A DNA stretch of 64,000 bases from JAOUEA01 sp963797635. GTDB taxonomy: Bacteria > Actinomycetota > UBA4738 > HRBIN12. Made by a program: the position numbers and the translations under genes. Numbering within the stretch: position 1 is the first letter of the stretch; each line of letters opens with the position of its first letter. The notes under the pieces were generated by a model. It was not told where the DNA came from. It did not search any database and worked only from the letters and a program-made list of their open reading frames with translations. Location of the stretch: the NCBI GenBank assembly GCA_963797635.1, contig CAWCPZ010000006.1, forward strand, positions 27,737 to 91,736, written 5' to 3'. Of this stretch, positions 29,964 to 40,306 are shown piece by piece.

Positions 29964-30818
29964 TCACGAGCAAGAGCCCGAAGAGGAATCCTTCACCTCG
30001 CCGAGGGCCGTGACCAGTTGCATCGACCAGCCACCGGTGTTGAGCGTGAACTTCCCGACCGCCTTGATGCCCCTGATGCGCTTGACGCTGTTCGGCTCGG
30101 GCGATCCGAACGGATAGCCCGGTTCGGCCACCCCACCGGTTCCGATGACGAACTCGGTGATGCCGTTCTGCTTGGAAAAGCGCTCGTAGTTGTGCTCGTG
30201 GCCGGTCAGCACGAGTTCGGCATGGTCAGCGGCGAGGAGACTCCAGAACGGTTGGACGGCGGTCGTCCCACCGTGGTCGGTGCCTGACGAGAAGCGAGGG
30301 TGGTGCCAGTACGCCAGCGTGCACTGGTGCGTGTCGGAAGCCAGGTCTGAGGCCAGCCATCGGTACTGGTTCGAACCTGGTCCACACCCACCGATGCGGC
30401 TGCAGTTCGAATCGAGACTCACGAGGTGCCAGTCTCCGACGTTGAACGAGTACCACGTCCTTCCCGAGATGCCGAAGTAGCTCCTGTACCCCTGGGCTCC
30501 CGCGGTCAGGTACTCGTGGTTGCCGGGACTCGGACGTGTGCGGGCCTTGAACTTGCCCCACGTCTTGTCGTAGGCGTTCTGGTACTGGGACAAGGAGCCC
30601 TCGTAATACTGGTTGTCGCCTAGCGTGAGGGCCACGACGGGGTCGATGGCGAGGACCCGGTTGGCAGTCCCAGCGCAGGATGTCGGATCGTTCTTGCCAC
30701 AGATATCTCCGGCTGCCGTGATGACAACGGACGTCGCCCTCGGCATATCGGCCGCCGGCAACACGAGCGACCCGACCAAGGCCACGAACGCGACGAAGCC
30801 CTTCGCCATAGAAATCAT
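29964..30818 (-). CDS. Secreted purple-acid-type metallophosphoesterase
   Basis: A 284-residue protein from ATG 30818 behind aggaaggggg. The signal peptide (GFVAFVALVGSLVLPAAD) precedes a calcineurin-like domain: GDIC, then LTLGDNQYYEG, PSPGNHEYLTAGAQGY, AYWHHPRFSSG, and VLTGHEHNYERF. These five blocks carry the two-metal ligands of the family. It should act outside the cytoplasm on phosphate esters, perhaps in phosphate scavenging. The mature protein has four or more Cys that may form disulfides. It lies alone between the NTF2-like gene and tRNA-Met on the same strand as both. Confidence 0.92.
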   Translation of the reverse strand: MISMAKGFVAFVALVGSLVLPAADMPRATSVVITAAGDICGKNDPTSCAGTANRVLAIDPVVALTLGDNQYYEGSLSQYQNAYDKTWGKFKARTRPSPGNHEYLTAGAQGYRSYFGISGRTWYSFNVGDWHLVSLDSNCSRIGGCGPGSNQYRWLASDLASDTHQCTLAYWHHPRFSSGTDHGGTTAVQPFWSLLAADHAELVLTGHEHNYERFSKQNGITEFVIGTGGVAEPGYPFGSPEPNSVKRIRGIKAVGKFTLNTGGWSMQLVTALGEVKDSSSGSCS

Positions 30819-30964
30819 GAAGCCCCCTTCCTGCCTCGTCCCTCCACTGTCTTCGCCATACCCCATCCTCGACCACATCGCACCCGGCGATGCTCGTGCG
30901 GACTCTTCCGCCGGCGCCGAAGTCCTGCCGGTCGCAAAGGGACTCTGACCTGCGGCTCCTGGGT

Positions 30965-31038
30965 GGGGCGGGCAGGGCTCGAACCTGCGACCGGAGGATT
31001 ATGAGTCCCCTGCTCTAACCGACTGAGCTACCGCCCCG
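30965..31038 (-). tRNA. tRNA-Met (CAT anticodon)
   Basis: On the minus strand the cloverleaf has acceptor GGGGCGG / CCGCCCC, the D arm AGCTCAGTCGGTTAGAGC, the anticodon loop CTCATAA and the T arm with GTTCGAGCC. The anticodon is CAT. The paired position 1-72 rules out initiator type. A tRNA-Ile with lysidine-modified CAT has a very similar loop and cannot be fully excluded without identity-element analysis. Confidence 0.92.
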
Positions 31039-31074
31039 ATGGCCAGAGGATAGGCCACCCAAGGCCCAGAGCGA

Positions 31075-31742
31075 TCAGGACAGCCGCGGCAACGTCGCCG
31101 TCGAGCCGACCACGTACACCAGCATCACGAAGGCGCCGGCGTTCACCCCGAAGCGGAGCCCTCGCTTGTCGAAGCGCTGCGCGAGCGCCACCAGGAACAG
31201 CACCGTGGCCAGCAGCACCGTGTTCCGCACGTACTTGTCCGCCACCACGTCGGCCTCTTTGCCCTCGGCGAACGCGCCGCCGATCGCGCGTTCAACCTCG
31301 CGGCTTCCTCGACGTGCGGGTTGCGGTCGTAGCCCGGCATGAAGTCGACATCCTGTCCGTCCGAGCCGTCGGCCCAGGCATCGAAGTCCTCGCGGAAGTC
31401 CGAGGTGAACCGGCTCTCGAACTCGTGCTGCAGGGCGACGTCGTGATCGGCTCGCGCCTGCAGCCACGCCGTGAACAACGCGGAGTCCGACACCAGTTCC
31501 AACCCGCCCACGGTCGATGCCGCTTCGGCGAGGAATCGGTCGCGCGTGGCGTCCTGGTACAGCGCGGACTCGCGCCCGTCCCATTTCGCCGCCTGGTAGC
31601 CGCTCCAGGCCGTGGCCGTGGCGACGATCGCCAGGAACAGCACCTCGACGATCTCGGCGACCCGCTCCCAGCGTTCCTTGTGCCGAGCTTCGTTCCGATC
31701 GCTCAACTCCTGGGCGACGTCGGTGTTCACGGTCTCGGTCAT
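31075..31742 (-). CDS. Membrane protein of unknown function (one frame break)
   Basis: ATG 31742 begins MTETVNTDVAQELSDRN. A first membrane helix lies at IVEVLFLAIVATATAWSGY, then a long charged periplasmic-type domain follows (residues about 55-165). Near 31,290 the frame shifts to FAEGKEADVVADKYVRNTV, after which two more helices are seen (LLATVLFLVALAQRF and NAGAFVMLVYVVGS). The layout resembles a family of uncharacterised bacterial membrane proteins with one helix before and two or three after a helical domain. It is divergent from fumC with 115 bp between the starts. The break is likely sequence error since both sides are coherent. Confidence 0.75.
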
Positions 31743-31857
31743 GAGGTCGCCACCCTACCGGTCGCTCGCCGAGCGAGGGACGGCCCCCGAACGGAGGGCG
31801 GCGCCGGCCGCTCGTTTGGGAGGATGGAGGCATCAGCCACCCGGAGGTTCTCCCGAG

Positions 31858-33249
<1,392 letters not shown>

Positions 33250-33349
33250 TCCATCCGGACCGGTCCTGACCAGCAGGTTTGCGCAGGATTCCTGAAACCC
33301 CTCCCTGGGTAAGGAGCGTAATCTAGGGTAGGAGCAAAGGGGGTCCGGG

Positions 33350-33781
33350 TTGACGCTGTCTGAACGCGATCTTCCCAGTCCGCATCTGCAGAGAAGGATC
33401 CGCGAGGTTCAGGTCTTCCTGGCGGACAACCTCGACAGGGACGTCGACCTACGTGCCATCGCGCACGAGGCGTCGCTGTCCCCGTACTACTTCACCCGCC
33501 AGTTCACGGCGTACGTGGGGGTTCCGCCGTACCGCTACCTGATCGGACTGCGGATCGACCGGGCGATGCAGCTGCTGCGCGAGACCGAGCTGTCGGTCAC
33601 CCAGATCTGTCACCGCGTCGGCTTCAACAGCCTGTCGCACTTCACGACCACGTTCCGCCAACACACGGGCGTGAGTCCGTCGGCCTATCGCCGGCGCCAG
33701 GACTGGGAACGCGATGCGAACCGGTTCACGCCGATCACGCAGTCGCTCGTCGAGCAGCCGAACAAGCGCTTCACCGTCTGA
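33350..33781 (+). CDS. AraC-family regulator, DNA-binding domain only
   Basis: A 143-residue protein that is almost entirely the double helix-turn-helix of AraC/XylS: NLDRDVDLRAIAHEASLSPYYFTRQF and then LSVTQICHRVGFNSLSHFTTTFRQHTGVSPSAYRR. It lacks the usual N-terminal sensor domain, like SoxS or MarA. The start is TTG 33350 with the SD ggagcaaaggggg. The stop lies 2 bp from the convergent rhodanese gene. A stand-alone AraC domain is normally controlled at the level of its own synthesis. Targets are unknown. Confidence 0.9.
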   Translation: MTLSERDLPSPHLQRRIREVQVFLADNLDRDVDLRAIAHEASLSPYYFTRQFTAYVGVPPYRYLIGLRIDRAMQLLRETELSVTQICHRVGFNSLSHFTTTFRQHTGVSPSAYRRRQDWERDANRFTPITQSLVEQPNKRFTV

Positions 33782-33783
33782 GG

Positions 33784-34681
33784 TCACCGCAGGGGCGGCA
33801 TCGTTCCGGGTTCGGCGCCGGTCGCGATCGGTCTCGATGGATCGTGGGTCCAATCCGACCAGGACCCCTCGTACAACCGGGCGCCGGGGAGGCCGGCTCG
33901 CTCCAACACCAGCACGGCCAGACACGCCGTGACGCCCGACCCGCACGAGGCGATCGTGCTCACACCGTCGCGCACCCCGAGTTCGGCGTACCGCGACCGG
34001 AGCGCCTCGGGCGCCAGGAGCCGTTCGGTCCGTGGATCGCGGTTACCGACCCACGCTGCGCTGACCGCCCCGGGGATGTGGCCGGCCACCGGGTCGATCG
34101 GTTCGACCTCGCCCCGGTAGCGCTCCCCCGCCCTGGCGTCCACCACGACGCCGTCGCCGCGGATCAGCGACGCCCGGACATCGTCGGCGTCGGCGATCCG
34201 TTCCCGTGGCCAGGGTCGCGCAGTGAACGTGGCGGGCTCCGGCGAAGGCGAGCCCGCGCCGGTTGCCAACGCCCCGCCGATCGCCGTCCACGTCTCGAGC
34301 GACGGCAGGTCGAGCAACGCAGCGCGATGGCCGGTGACGTGCAACATCCACCACAACCTGGCCGCGACGGATCCACCGGCGTCGTCGTAGGAGACCACGA
34401 GGTCGTCGTCGCCGATGCCCGCTGCGCCCATCGCGTGCGCGAACGCTTCGGGCGAGGGCAAGCGGATGGCGGCCGGGACCGTCGAACGCCGGCCGGGCGA
34501 GGTCGACGTCGACATCGAACGACACCGCTCCCGGCAGGTGTCCCTGAACGAACGCCTCGCGGACCGAGGCCCCCGGCTTCCATCGCACGTCGGCGATCAC
34601 GAGGCCGTCGGGCGGCCGGGGCTCCGATCCGAGCTGGCCCAGGAGCCACTCGGGCGTCACGACGATGTCGGGGAGCTCCAC
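33784..34681 (-). CDS. Thiosulfate/mercaptopyruvate sulfurtransferase, tandem rhodanese (one frame break)
   Basis: GTG 34681 begins MELPDIVVTPEWLL. The first rhodanese domain continues IADVRWKPGA and GHLPGAVSFDVDVDLA, then the frame changes near 34,490 to RLPSPEAFAHAMGAAGIGDDD. The second domain ends with the active-site loop SCGSGVTACL, whose Cys accepts sulfur; CGSGVTA is the mercaptopyruvate/thiosulfate type. The whole is about 298 residues, the normal tandem-rhodanese length. It is the likely last gene before the AraC regulator, convergent with it. A strong hairpin (34,760-34,790) lies 79 bp upstream of the start. Confidence 0.88.
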
Positions 34682-34759
34682 GGACGAGAAGGGTACCCGG
34701 ACCGCTCCTGCAGGGGGTCCATCACGCAGGAGCGGTCCGGGCCTCGCGGCGGGGGTCTC

Positions 34760-34790
34760 CCGGAACCCGGCCCTCGTCGCCGGGTTCCGG
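34760..34790 (-). terminator. Strong 12-bp hairpin between solute-binding and rhodanese genes
   Basis: CCGGAACCCGGC pairs perfectly with GCCGGGTTCCGG around a 7-nt loop. It lies 30 bp past the stop of the solute-binding lipoprotein gene and so should end or attenuate that transcript. The right arm recurs as a 14-bp identical word on the far side of that gene (36,762-36,775). Confidence 0.6.
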
Positions 34791-34819
34791 AACGTCACGT
34801 CATCGGGTTCGCACGTTGA

Positions 34820-36697
34820 CTACGACGATGAGACCGCGAGGTGATCGAGTGCCGGGAGCCCGGCGAACTGATCGAACGACCAGTTCGTGACGTTCTCCGA
34901 CAGCACGACCACGTTGTTGTCGAACAGGAAGGGCACCCAGGGCACCACGTCCTCCATCAGGTAGGTGTCCAGGTCGGCCCAGCACTGGAAGCGCTCGTCG
35001 CCGGTGAGCGGTTTGCACTGGTCGATCTGGTCCTCGGCGCTCGGCACCGCGACCGGGTCGTAGTCCCGCTCCTGGAGCATCTCGTCGGTCACGCCGACCA
35101 TCGGGTCGTTGCAGCATGACTGCGGCCCGATCGCTGCCTGGGAGAACAGCGGCGAGGCGAACGTGTCGCCGTCGGCGTAGTCCTTGCCCCACGACGTCCC
35201 CGTGCAGAGTTGCCAATGGGTGTTGGGGTCCTCGCACTTGGAGTACATCGTGGTGCGCTCGAGCGCCTTGAGGTCCATCGACATCCCGATGGCCTCCAGG
35301 TTCTGCTCGATCAACGCCGACTGCTTCGGATACGGCGCGGCAGCGTCCGTGAAGGTCAACATGTCCTCGCACACGCTGGCGTCGCACACACCGTCCTGGT
35401 CACTGTCGTACTTCGACTGCGCCATCTCCTCCTTCGCTTTCGTGAGGTCGCCGGCACCGTTCGGTGACGGGTAGGGGTCGTAGTCCTTCAGCAGGTCGTT
35501 CTGGAGGCTGTTGACCATGATGTGACCGGCCACCTCGCCGAACACCGGGCCTCCACGGAGCTGCAGGAGTCCCTGCTTGTCGATCACGTAGTTGAGCGCC
35601 TTGCGCACGTGGATGTCGTCGAACGGCGGGTTGGCCAGGTTCATCTCCACGTAGCGGACGGCGTCGGACGGGTTCGAGTGCAGTCGGTCCTTCAACGCGG
35701 GGTCCGTCGTGTACCGCTGCACCTGGTCCGACGGCGGAACCCCGTCGAGCATCAGGTCGATGTCGCCGGCGTCCACCTTCAGCGCGAGGTCCTCCGACAC
35801 GCCGCCGATCGAGGATTCGATCGAATCGGGATAGGCGGGACGGAGCGGGTCGGTGTCCCCGGACCAGGAGGGGTTGCGGACCAGCACGATGGAACGCCCG
35901 GGCTGGTAGCCCTCGACCGGGTTCTGCTTCGACACCGGCTGGGAGAAGTCCATGTCCTCCGAGCCCTGGAACATGTACGGACCCGAGGCCACCAGGTAGC
36001 GGCCGTAGTCCGCGTCGTGTCCCTCGGCGACGCCGAAGCGCGCCTTGGGGTCGTCGGGGTTCGGCGGGATCGGCGCCGCGGCCGGCATCGCCAGCCGGTA
36101 CCCGAGGTCGCCGGTCGGACGCGTCACCGTGATCTCCAAGGTGTGATCGTCCACGGCCTTCATGCCGCTGATCTCGTCGGCCTCACCGGATGCGAACTCG
36201 TCGAATCCGTCGATCACCGAGTAGTAGAAGGGGTACCCACCGACGTTGGCCGACGGGGTGGCCTCGCGTTCCATCGCGCGCACGAAGTCCTGCGCCGTGA
36301 TCTCGACCTCCTCGACCGGCGGGGCGTAGTGCAGACCCGGCTGGATCGAGAACGTCCACGTGAGCCCGTCGGCCGAGACCTCCGGGTCGGCGGACGCGAG
36401 GTCGGGTTCCACGACGCCGCCGCCCTCGGCGGTCGTCTTGCCGTTGTAGCTCATCAGCGTCCGCAACAGGCAACAGCGGTAGTACTCCCACGCGACGCCG
36501 TAGTACTCCTTCTGCGGATCGAACGCGCTCGACATGTCCGAGACGAGCGCGATCCTCAACGTCCCACCGGGCGCGGGTTCGCCATTCGCGCCCGCCGTGC
36601 TCTCGGTCGTGGGCGAGCCCGAATCGCCGCCGCACGCTGCCGCCACGAGCGCGAACGCGAGCAACGCGGCGGTCACCCCCAAGGTTCTGCTGCGCAT
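34820..36697 (-). CDS. ABC transporter solute-binding lipoprotein, family 5 (oligopeptide type)
   Basis: A 625-residue lipoprotein from ATG 36697 behind gagaggggag. The lipobox is LVAAACGG. The mature protein has the DppA/OppA layout: PGGTLRIALVSDMSSAFDPQ near the start, WTFSIQPGLHYAPP, FSQPVSK and VRKALNYVIDKQGLL. It should capture a peptide or other large solute outside the membrane. No permease or ATPase genes adjoin it, so it is an orphan or works with distant partners. Unusual for the family are several Cys in the mature part (YRCCLLR, DGVCDASVCED, SKCEDPNTHWQLCTG, GPQSCCND), enough for multiple disulfides and fitting an exposed protein. Confidence 0.92.
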   Translation of the reverse strand: MRSRTLGVTAALLAFALVAAACGGDSGSPTTESTAGANGEPAPGGTLRIALVSDMSSAFDPQKEYYGVAWEYYRCCLLRTLMSYNGKTTAEGGGVVEPDLASADPEVSADGLTWTFSIQPGLHYAPPVEEVEITAQDFVRAMEREATPSANVGGYPFYYSVIDGFDEFASGEADEISGMKAVDDHTLEITVTRPTGDLGYRLAMPAAAPIPPNPDDPKARFGVAEGHDADYGRYLVASGPYMFQGSEDMDFSQPVSKQNPVEGYQPGRSIVLVRNPSWSGDTDPLRPAYPDSIESSIGGVSEDLALKVDAGDIDLMLDGVPPSDQVQRYTTDPALKDRLHSNPSDAVRYVEMNLANPPFDDIHVRKALNYVIDKQGLLQLRGGPVFGEVAGHIMVNSLQNDLLKDYDPYPSPNGAGDLTKAKEEMAQSKYDSDQDGVCDASVCEDMLTFTDAAAPYPKQSALIEQNLEAIGMSMDLKALERTTMYSKCEDPNTHWQLCTGTSWGKDYADGDTFASPLFSQAAIGPQSCCNDPMVGVTDEMLQERDYDPVAVPSAEDQIDQCKPLTGDERFQCWADLDTYLMEDVVPWVPFLFDNNVVVLSENVTNWSFDQFAGLPALDHLAVSSS

Positions 36698-36864
36698 GGC
36701 ACTCCCCTCTCGCCGGCCACGGTCGTGGCCCTTTCCCGGTGCTACGGGTGATGATGGAGGGGCCGGGTTCCGGAAGGTTGCCTTTGGGTTGTGCCTTCCT
36801 GCCCAAGGGTTCCGACATCGTGCCTTGGCTTGCGGGGTCTTGCTGTTCGCAAGGTTTCGCAGCG

Positions 36865-37662
36865 TCAATCCGAGGTCGTGAGGATCACCGGCGCGTGGTC
36901 GCTGGGCTTGCCTTCGCCCGTGCTCGGCTTGCGCTCCTCACGGTCCACCTCGACCGTGCCGAGGCGGTCGGCGAGCGGGCCCGATCCCAGCATCAGGTCG
37001 ATCCGCAGTCCCCATCCACGATGGAACGCCCCCATGCGGTAGTCCCACCACGTGAACGGTCCGGTGACGTCGCCGGCTGCCGCGCGACCGAGATCGGTGA
37101 GCCCGGCTCCCTCGAGCGCTCGGATCCGCTCACGCTCCGGTTCGCTCGCCAGGTTCTTGCCCCGCCAGGCCTCCGGATCGTGGACGTCGCGGTCGTCGGG
37201 CGCGACGTTGAAGTCGCCTGCCAGCAGGACGGGCGTCGACAGATCGAACGTCTCCGTCGTCCATGCACGGAGCGCGTCGAGCCACGACAACTTGATCTCG
37301 TACGCGGGGTCGCCGACCGCCTTGCCGTTCACCACGTACACGCTGGCGACGCTGAGGTCCCCGATCCGGACGGCCACGACCCGCGCTCCGTCCGGCGTCG
37401 GGTCGCCCGCGAAGCCGCGGCTCACGAGCTCCTGCGGTTCCTTGGACACGATCGCGACGCCGTTGTAGGCGCGCTGGCCGTAGCTGGTGGCCCGGTAGCC
37501 CGCGGCCGAGAGCTCGTCGAAGGGGAAGTCCTCGTCGGTCACCTTCGTCTCCTGCAGGCACACGACATCGGGGTCATATCGCGTGAGCAGCGCGAGCAGC
37601 CTGGGCATCCGCTGGCGGATCGAATTCACGTTCCAGGTGACGACCTTCACGCCGCGGAGCAT
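36865..37662 (-). CDS. xthA: Exodeoxyribonuclease III family AP endonuclease
   Basis: A 265-residue enzyme: VVTWNVNSIRQR, LQETKVTD with the metal-binding Glu, GDFNVAPDDRDVHDP, and the end GKPSDHAPVILT with the catalytic Asp-His. The pattern is that of XthA-type exonuclease III, which cuts at abasic sites and trims 3' blocks in base excision repair. The start is ATG 37662; an internal GTG gives VKVVTWN as an alternative only five residues shorter. It is divergent from the small PASTA-like gene with 22 bp between the starts, so the promoters overlap the coding ends. Confidence 0.94.
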   Translation of the reverse strand: MLRGVKVVTWNVNSIRQRMPRLLALLTRYDPDVVCLQETKVTDEDFPFDELSAAGYRATSYGQRAYNGVAIVSKEPQELVSRGFAGDPTPDGARVVAVRIGDLSVASVYVVNGKAVGDPAYEIKLSWLDALRAWTTETFDLSTPVLLAGDFNVAPDDRDVHDPEAWRGKNLASEPERERIRALEGAGLTDLGRAAAGDVTGPFTWWDYRMGAFHRGWGLRIDLMLGSGPLADRLGTVEVDREERKPSTGEGKPSDHAPVILTTSD

Positions 37663-37684
37663 AGCGGCGGTACGCTCATCGGCG

Positions 37685-38128
37685 ATGGATCAACCGGGCC
37701 CGTCGGCGCGTGACCCTTCCTTCAACGAGACGAATCCGCGCCGCGACGAGATGCGGTCCCTGGGCTTGCGCAACCGCCCATGGATCTACGCGCTCACGGC
37801 CGTCGCGATCATCGGCGTCGTCATCGCGCTCTTCTGGATCGCCAGGCCGACATCCGAATCCGTTCCGAGCGTCACCGGTCGTCCGCTCAGCGAAGCCTTC
37901 GCCGTGCTGGAGGACCAAGATGTCTGCGTGGAGTGGATCGCCGTCGACCGCGATGCGCGACCGGGACAGGTGAGCGGGCAGAACCCCCAGGGCGGATCCG
38001 AGTGGACGAGCGACACCCACCATGTTCGCTTGATCGTGGGTCCGCGCACGGACATCCCCGCCGCGATCGCCGAGGTGCCCGACATCGCCTGCGAGAACGC
38101 CCACGACGACCTGCGGCGGCACCCCTGA
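37685..38128 (+). CDS. Membrane-anchored protein with one PASTA-like domain
   Basis: A 147-residue protein. A charged cytoplasmic start (residues 1-33) leads to the helix PWIYALTAVAIIGVVIALFWI. The outside part reads VPSVTGRPLSEAFAVLEDQDVCVEW and GQVSGQNPQGGSEW, the usual order of a PASTA repeat (V-P-x-V-x-G then Q-x-P-x-x-G). PASTA domains bind muropeptides in Stk1/PknB and PBPs, but here no kinase or transpeptidase is attached. It is followed after 44 bp by a cyclic-nucleotide-binding protein on the same strand. The role is open. Confidence 0.78.
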   Translation: MDQPGPSARDPSFNETNPRRDEMRSLGLRNRPWIYALTAVAIIGVVIALFWIARPTSESVPSVTGRPLSEAFAVLEDQDVCVEWIAVDRDARPGQVSGQNPQGGSEWTSDTHHVRLIVGPRTDIPAAIAEVPDIACENAHDDLRRHP

Positions 38129-38172
38129 TCGCCCATGGCGCATACTGTCGCGGTGACCGGGAGCCATGACCG

Positions 38173-38586
38173 ATGACGATCGACGCGGAACGACTTCGCC
38201 AGCTGGATCTGTTCGTCGACCTGGATTCCTACGACCTGTCGCAGGTGTGCCGCTGGGTGCACGAGGTCCGCGCCGAAGCGGGCGACGCGTTGTTCGAGCA
38301 GGGCGCGATCCCCTACGAGATGTTCGTGATCGAGCAGGGCGAGGTCGAGGTGGTCCGCGACGGGGAGGTCCTGGCCAAGCTCGGACCCGGCGAGACCGTC
38401 GGGGAGATGGGCCTGATGATGCAGGAACGGCGCATGGCCTCGGTCCGCGCCGCCACGCCGCTGGTCGCGCTCGCGATCCCGGCCGACGATCTCGCCGAGT
38501 TGCAGGCCGAGATGCCCGAGGTGTGGGCCTCGATCCGCGCCACGATGGAAGAGCGTCGCCGGCGCAACGTCCTCGACGAGGACTGA
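38173..38586 (+). CDS. Cyclic-nucleotide-binding domain protein
   Basis: A 137-residue single-domain protein of the CAP/CNBD fold: LFVDLDSYDLSQVCRWVHEVRAEAG, then GDALFEQGAIPYEMFVIEQGEVEV and LGPGETVGEMGLM, with RRMASVRAATPLVAL in place of the usual phosphate-binding RxA segment (RMASVRA). No HTH is attached. It may bind cAMP or cGMP or be a degenerate sensor. The nucleotide cyclase at 46.2-47.4 kb is a possible source of ligand in the same genome region. It is convergent with the GntR gene, 6 bp between the stops. Confidence 0.88.
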   Translation: MTIDAERLRQLDLFVDLDSYDLSQVCRWVHEVRAEAGDALFEQGAIPYEMFVIEQGEVEVVRDGEVLAKLGPGETVGEMGLMMQERRMASVRAATPLVALAIPADDLAELQAEMPEVWASIRATMEERRRRNVLDED

Positions 38587-38592
38587 CCTCGG

Positions 38593-38970
38593 TCAGCGCT
38601 TTCGGCGCGTAGCAACGTCCAGAGCGTGGGTCGCCGCCGTGGCATCGAACCCGAGCTGCTTCGCGCGAACCAGGTAGCGGTCGGCGGCATCGGCGAGCGC
38701 CGCCTCCGCGTCCCCGGTGACCGGCGGCGGCTCGTCCACCACGAACGTTCCGGCACGCCCCCGGCCCTCGAGGTAGCCCGCCTCCTCGAGTTCGCGGTAG
38801 GCCCGGGCGACGGTGTTGGGCGCCAGCGCCGCGTCCGCGGCCAGCGCCCGGACCGTGGGGAGCCGCTCACCCGGCAGGAGCTCCCCACGGTCGATCAGGT
38901 CACGCAACGCCTCGCGCGCCTGCGCCGACGCAGGCGGGCCACCGGGCACGATCTCGATCCTGAACGCCAT
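38593..38970 (-). CDS. GntR-family (YtrA subgroup) transcriptional regulator
   Basis: A 125-residue protein from ATG 38970. The winged helix reads QAREALRDLIDRGELLPGERLPTVRALAADAALAPNTVARAYRELEEAGYLEGRGRAGTFV, which is the classical GntR DNA-binding domain. The C-terminal tail of about 45 residues is short, as in YtrA-type regulators that usually govern ABC transporters. No such transporter adjoins it. The antiporter starts 107 bp away divergently and could be its target. Effector unknown. Confidence 0.92.
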   Translation of the reverse strand: MAFRIEIVPGGPPASAQAREALRDLIDRGELLPGERLPTVRALAADAALAPNTVARAYRELEEAGYLEGRGRAGTFVVDEPPPVTGDAEAALADAADRYLVRAKQLGFDATAATHALDVATRRKR

Positions 38971-39076
38971 GCGCTCGGTGATACCACAGCCGAAGCGGCG
39001 TTCCCGGCTCGTTCATTAGAGTCGTGGGGCACGGCGAGGCCCGCGACCCGGCCAAGAAGCGAGCGGAGGACCATCC

Positions 39077-40306
39077 ATGGAAGGCCACGGCCCCGACCTG
39101 ATCGCCACGATCGCGATCGGACTGGGCGCGGCCTTCGTCGGTGGGTTCCTCGCACGCCTCGTGAAGCTCCCGTCGATCGTGGGCTACCTCCTGGCGGGGG
39201 TCGCGGTGGGCCCGTTCACCCCCGGCTTCGTCGCCGACCAGGGGATCGCGCTCGAACTCGCGGAGATCGGCGTCGCGCTGCTGATGTTCGGCGTGGGTCT
39301 GCATTTCAGCGTCCGCGACCTGCTGCGGGTTCGGCAGGTGGCGGTGCCCGGTGCGCTGGGACAGATCGCGATCTCCGCCGCGCTCGGCGTGGGATTGGGC
39401 GTGGCGTTCGGCTGGGACCTGGTGTCGGGCCTGGTCCTGGGCCTCGCCGTGTCGGTGGCGAGCACCGTGGTCCTGCTGCGCGCGTTGCGGCAGCGGGACG
39501 AACTCGACACCGACGCCGGGCGCATCGCCACCGGGTGGTTGATCGTCGAGGACCTGTTCACGGTGATCGCCCTCGTCCTCCTGCCCATCCTCGCCGTGGC
39601 GGCCGGCACCGTGGAAGGCGCCGAACCACTGTCGGCGGGCGGGATCATGCTGGAGATCGGCTCCGCGCTCGGCAAGGCCGCGATCCTCACCGCGATCATG
39701 CTCATCGTCGGCGCGCGAGCCCTGCCGTGGCTGCTCACCCACGTCCAGGGGCAGGGGTCCAGGGAACTGTTCACGCTGGCCGTGGTCGCCGTCGCGCTGG
39801 GGGTGGCCTACGCGGCCGCCGAGATCTTCGACGTCTCGCTGGCCCTCGGCGCCTTCCTCGCAGGGGCGGTGCTCAGCGAGTCACGGGTGAGCGAACGGGC
39901 CGCCCACGACGTGTTGCCGCTCACCGACGTGTTCAGCGTGCTCTTCTTCGTGTCGGTGGGGATGCTGCTCGACCCCGGGATCCTGCGCGACGAACCGTTG
40001 GCGATCGCCGCCGTGGTAGGCGTGGTGATCGTCGGCAAAGGGCTGGCGGCGCTCCTGCTGGTGGCCGCCCTCAAGCGTCCGCTGTCGACGGGCTTGGTCG
40101 TGGCGGCCGGGTTGGCGCAGATCGGCGAGTTCTCGTTCATCGTGGCGACGACGTCGCTGACCCTCGACCTCATGCCCGCGAAGGGCTTCCAGCTGGTGGT
40201 GGCGGCCTCGATCATCTCGATCACGCTGAACCCGGCGCTGTTCGCCATGATCCGGCCCGTCGAGGGCTGGGCCGCACGGAAGCGTGAGGCGGCAGGCGTT
40301 CAGTAG
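39077..40306 (+). CDS. CPA2-family cation:proton antiporter
   Basis: A 409-residue integral membrane protein with about 12 helices. Landmarks include LPSIVGYLLAGVAVGPFTPG, GVALLMFGVGLHFS, SVASTVVLLRALRQR, ATGWLIVEDLFTVIAL, and DVSLALGAFLAGAVLSES. GWLIVEDL and LGAFLAGAVLS match the KefB/KefC and GerN-like core with the transport-site Asp. The cytoplasmic TrkA-N domain of KefB/C is missing, so it is a short Na+/H+ or K+/H+ antiporter. Start ATG 39077. It overlaps the convergent zinc-ribbon membrane gene by 7 bp. Confidence 0.93.
   Translation: MEGHGPDLIATIAIGLGAAFVGGFLARLVKLPSIVGYLLAGVAVGPFTPGFVADQGIALELAEIGVALLMFGVGLHFSVRDLLRVRQVAVPGALGQIAISAALGVGLGVAFGWDLVSGLVLGLAVSVASTVVLLRALRQRDELDTDAGRIATGWLIVEDLFTVIALVLLPILAVAAGTVEGAEPLSAGGIMLEIGSALGKAAILTAIMLIVGARALPWLLTHVQGQGSRELFTLAVVAVALGVAYAAAEIFDVSLALGAFLAGAVLSESRVSERAAHDVLPLTDVFSVLFFVSVGMLLDPGILRDEPLAIAAVVGVVIVGKGLAALLLVAALKRPLSTGLVVAAGLAQIGEFSFIVATTSLTLDLMPAKGFQLVVAASIISITLNPALFAMIRPVEGWAARKREAAGVQ

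Noticed and set aside
30965..31038. Initiator tRNA-Met
   Set aside because: Positions 1 and 72 are paired G-C and the loop is elongator or Ile2 type.
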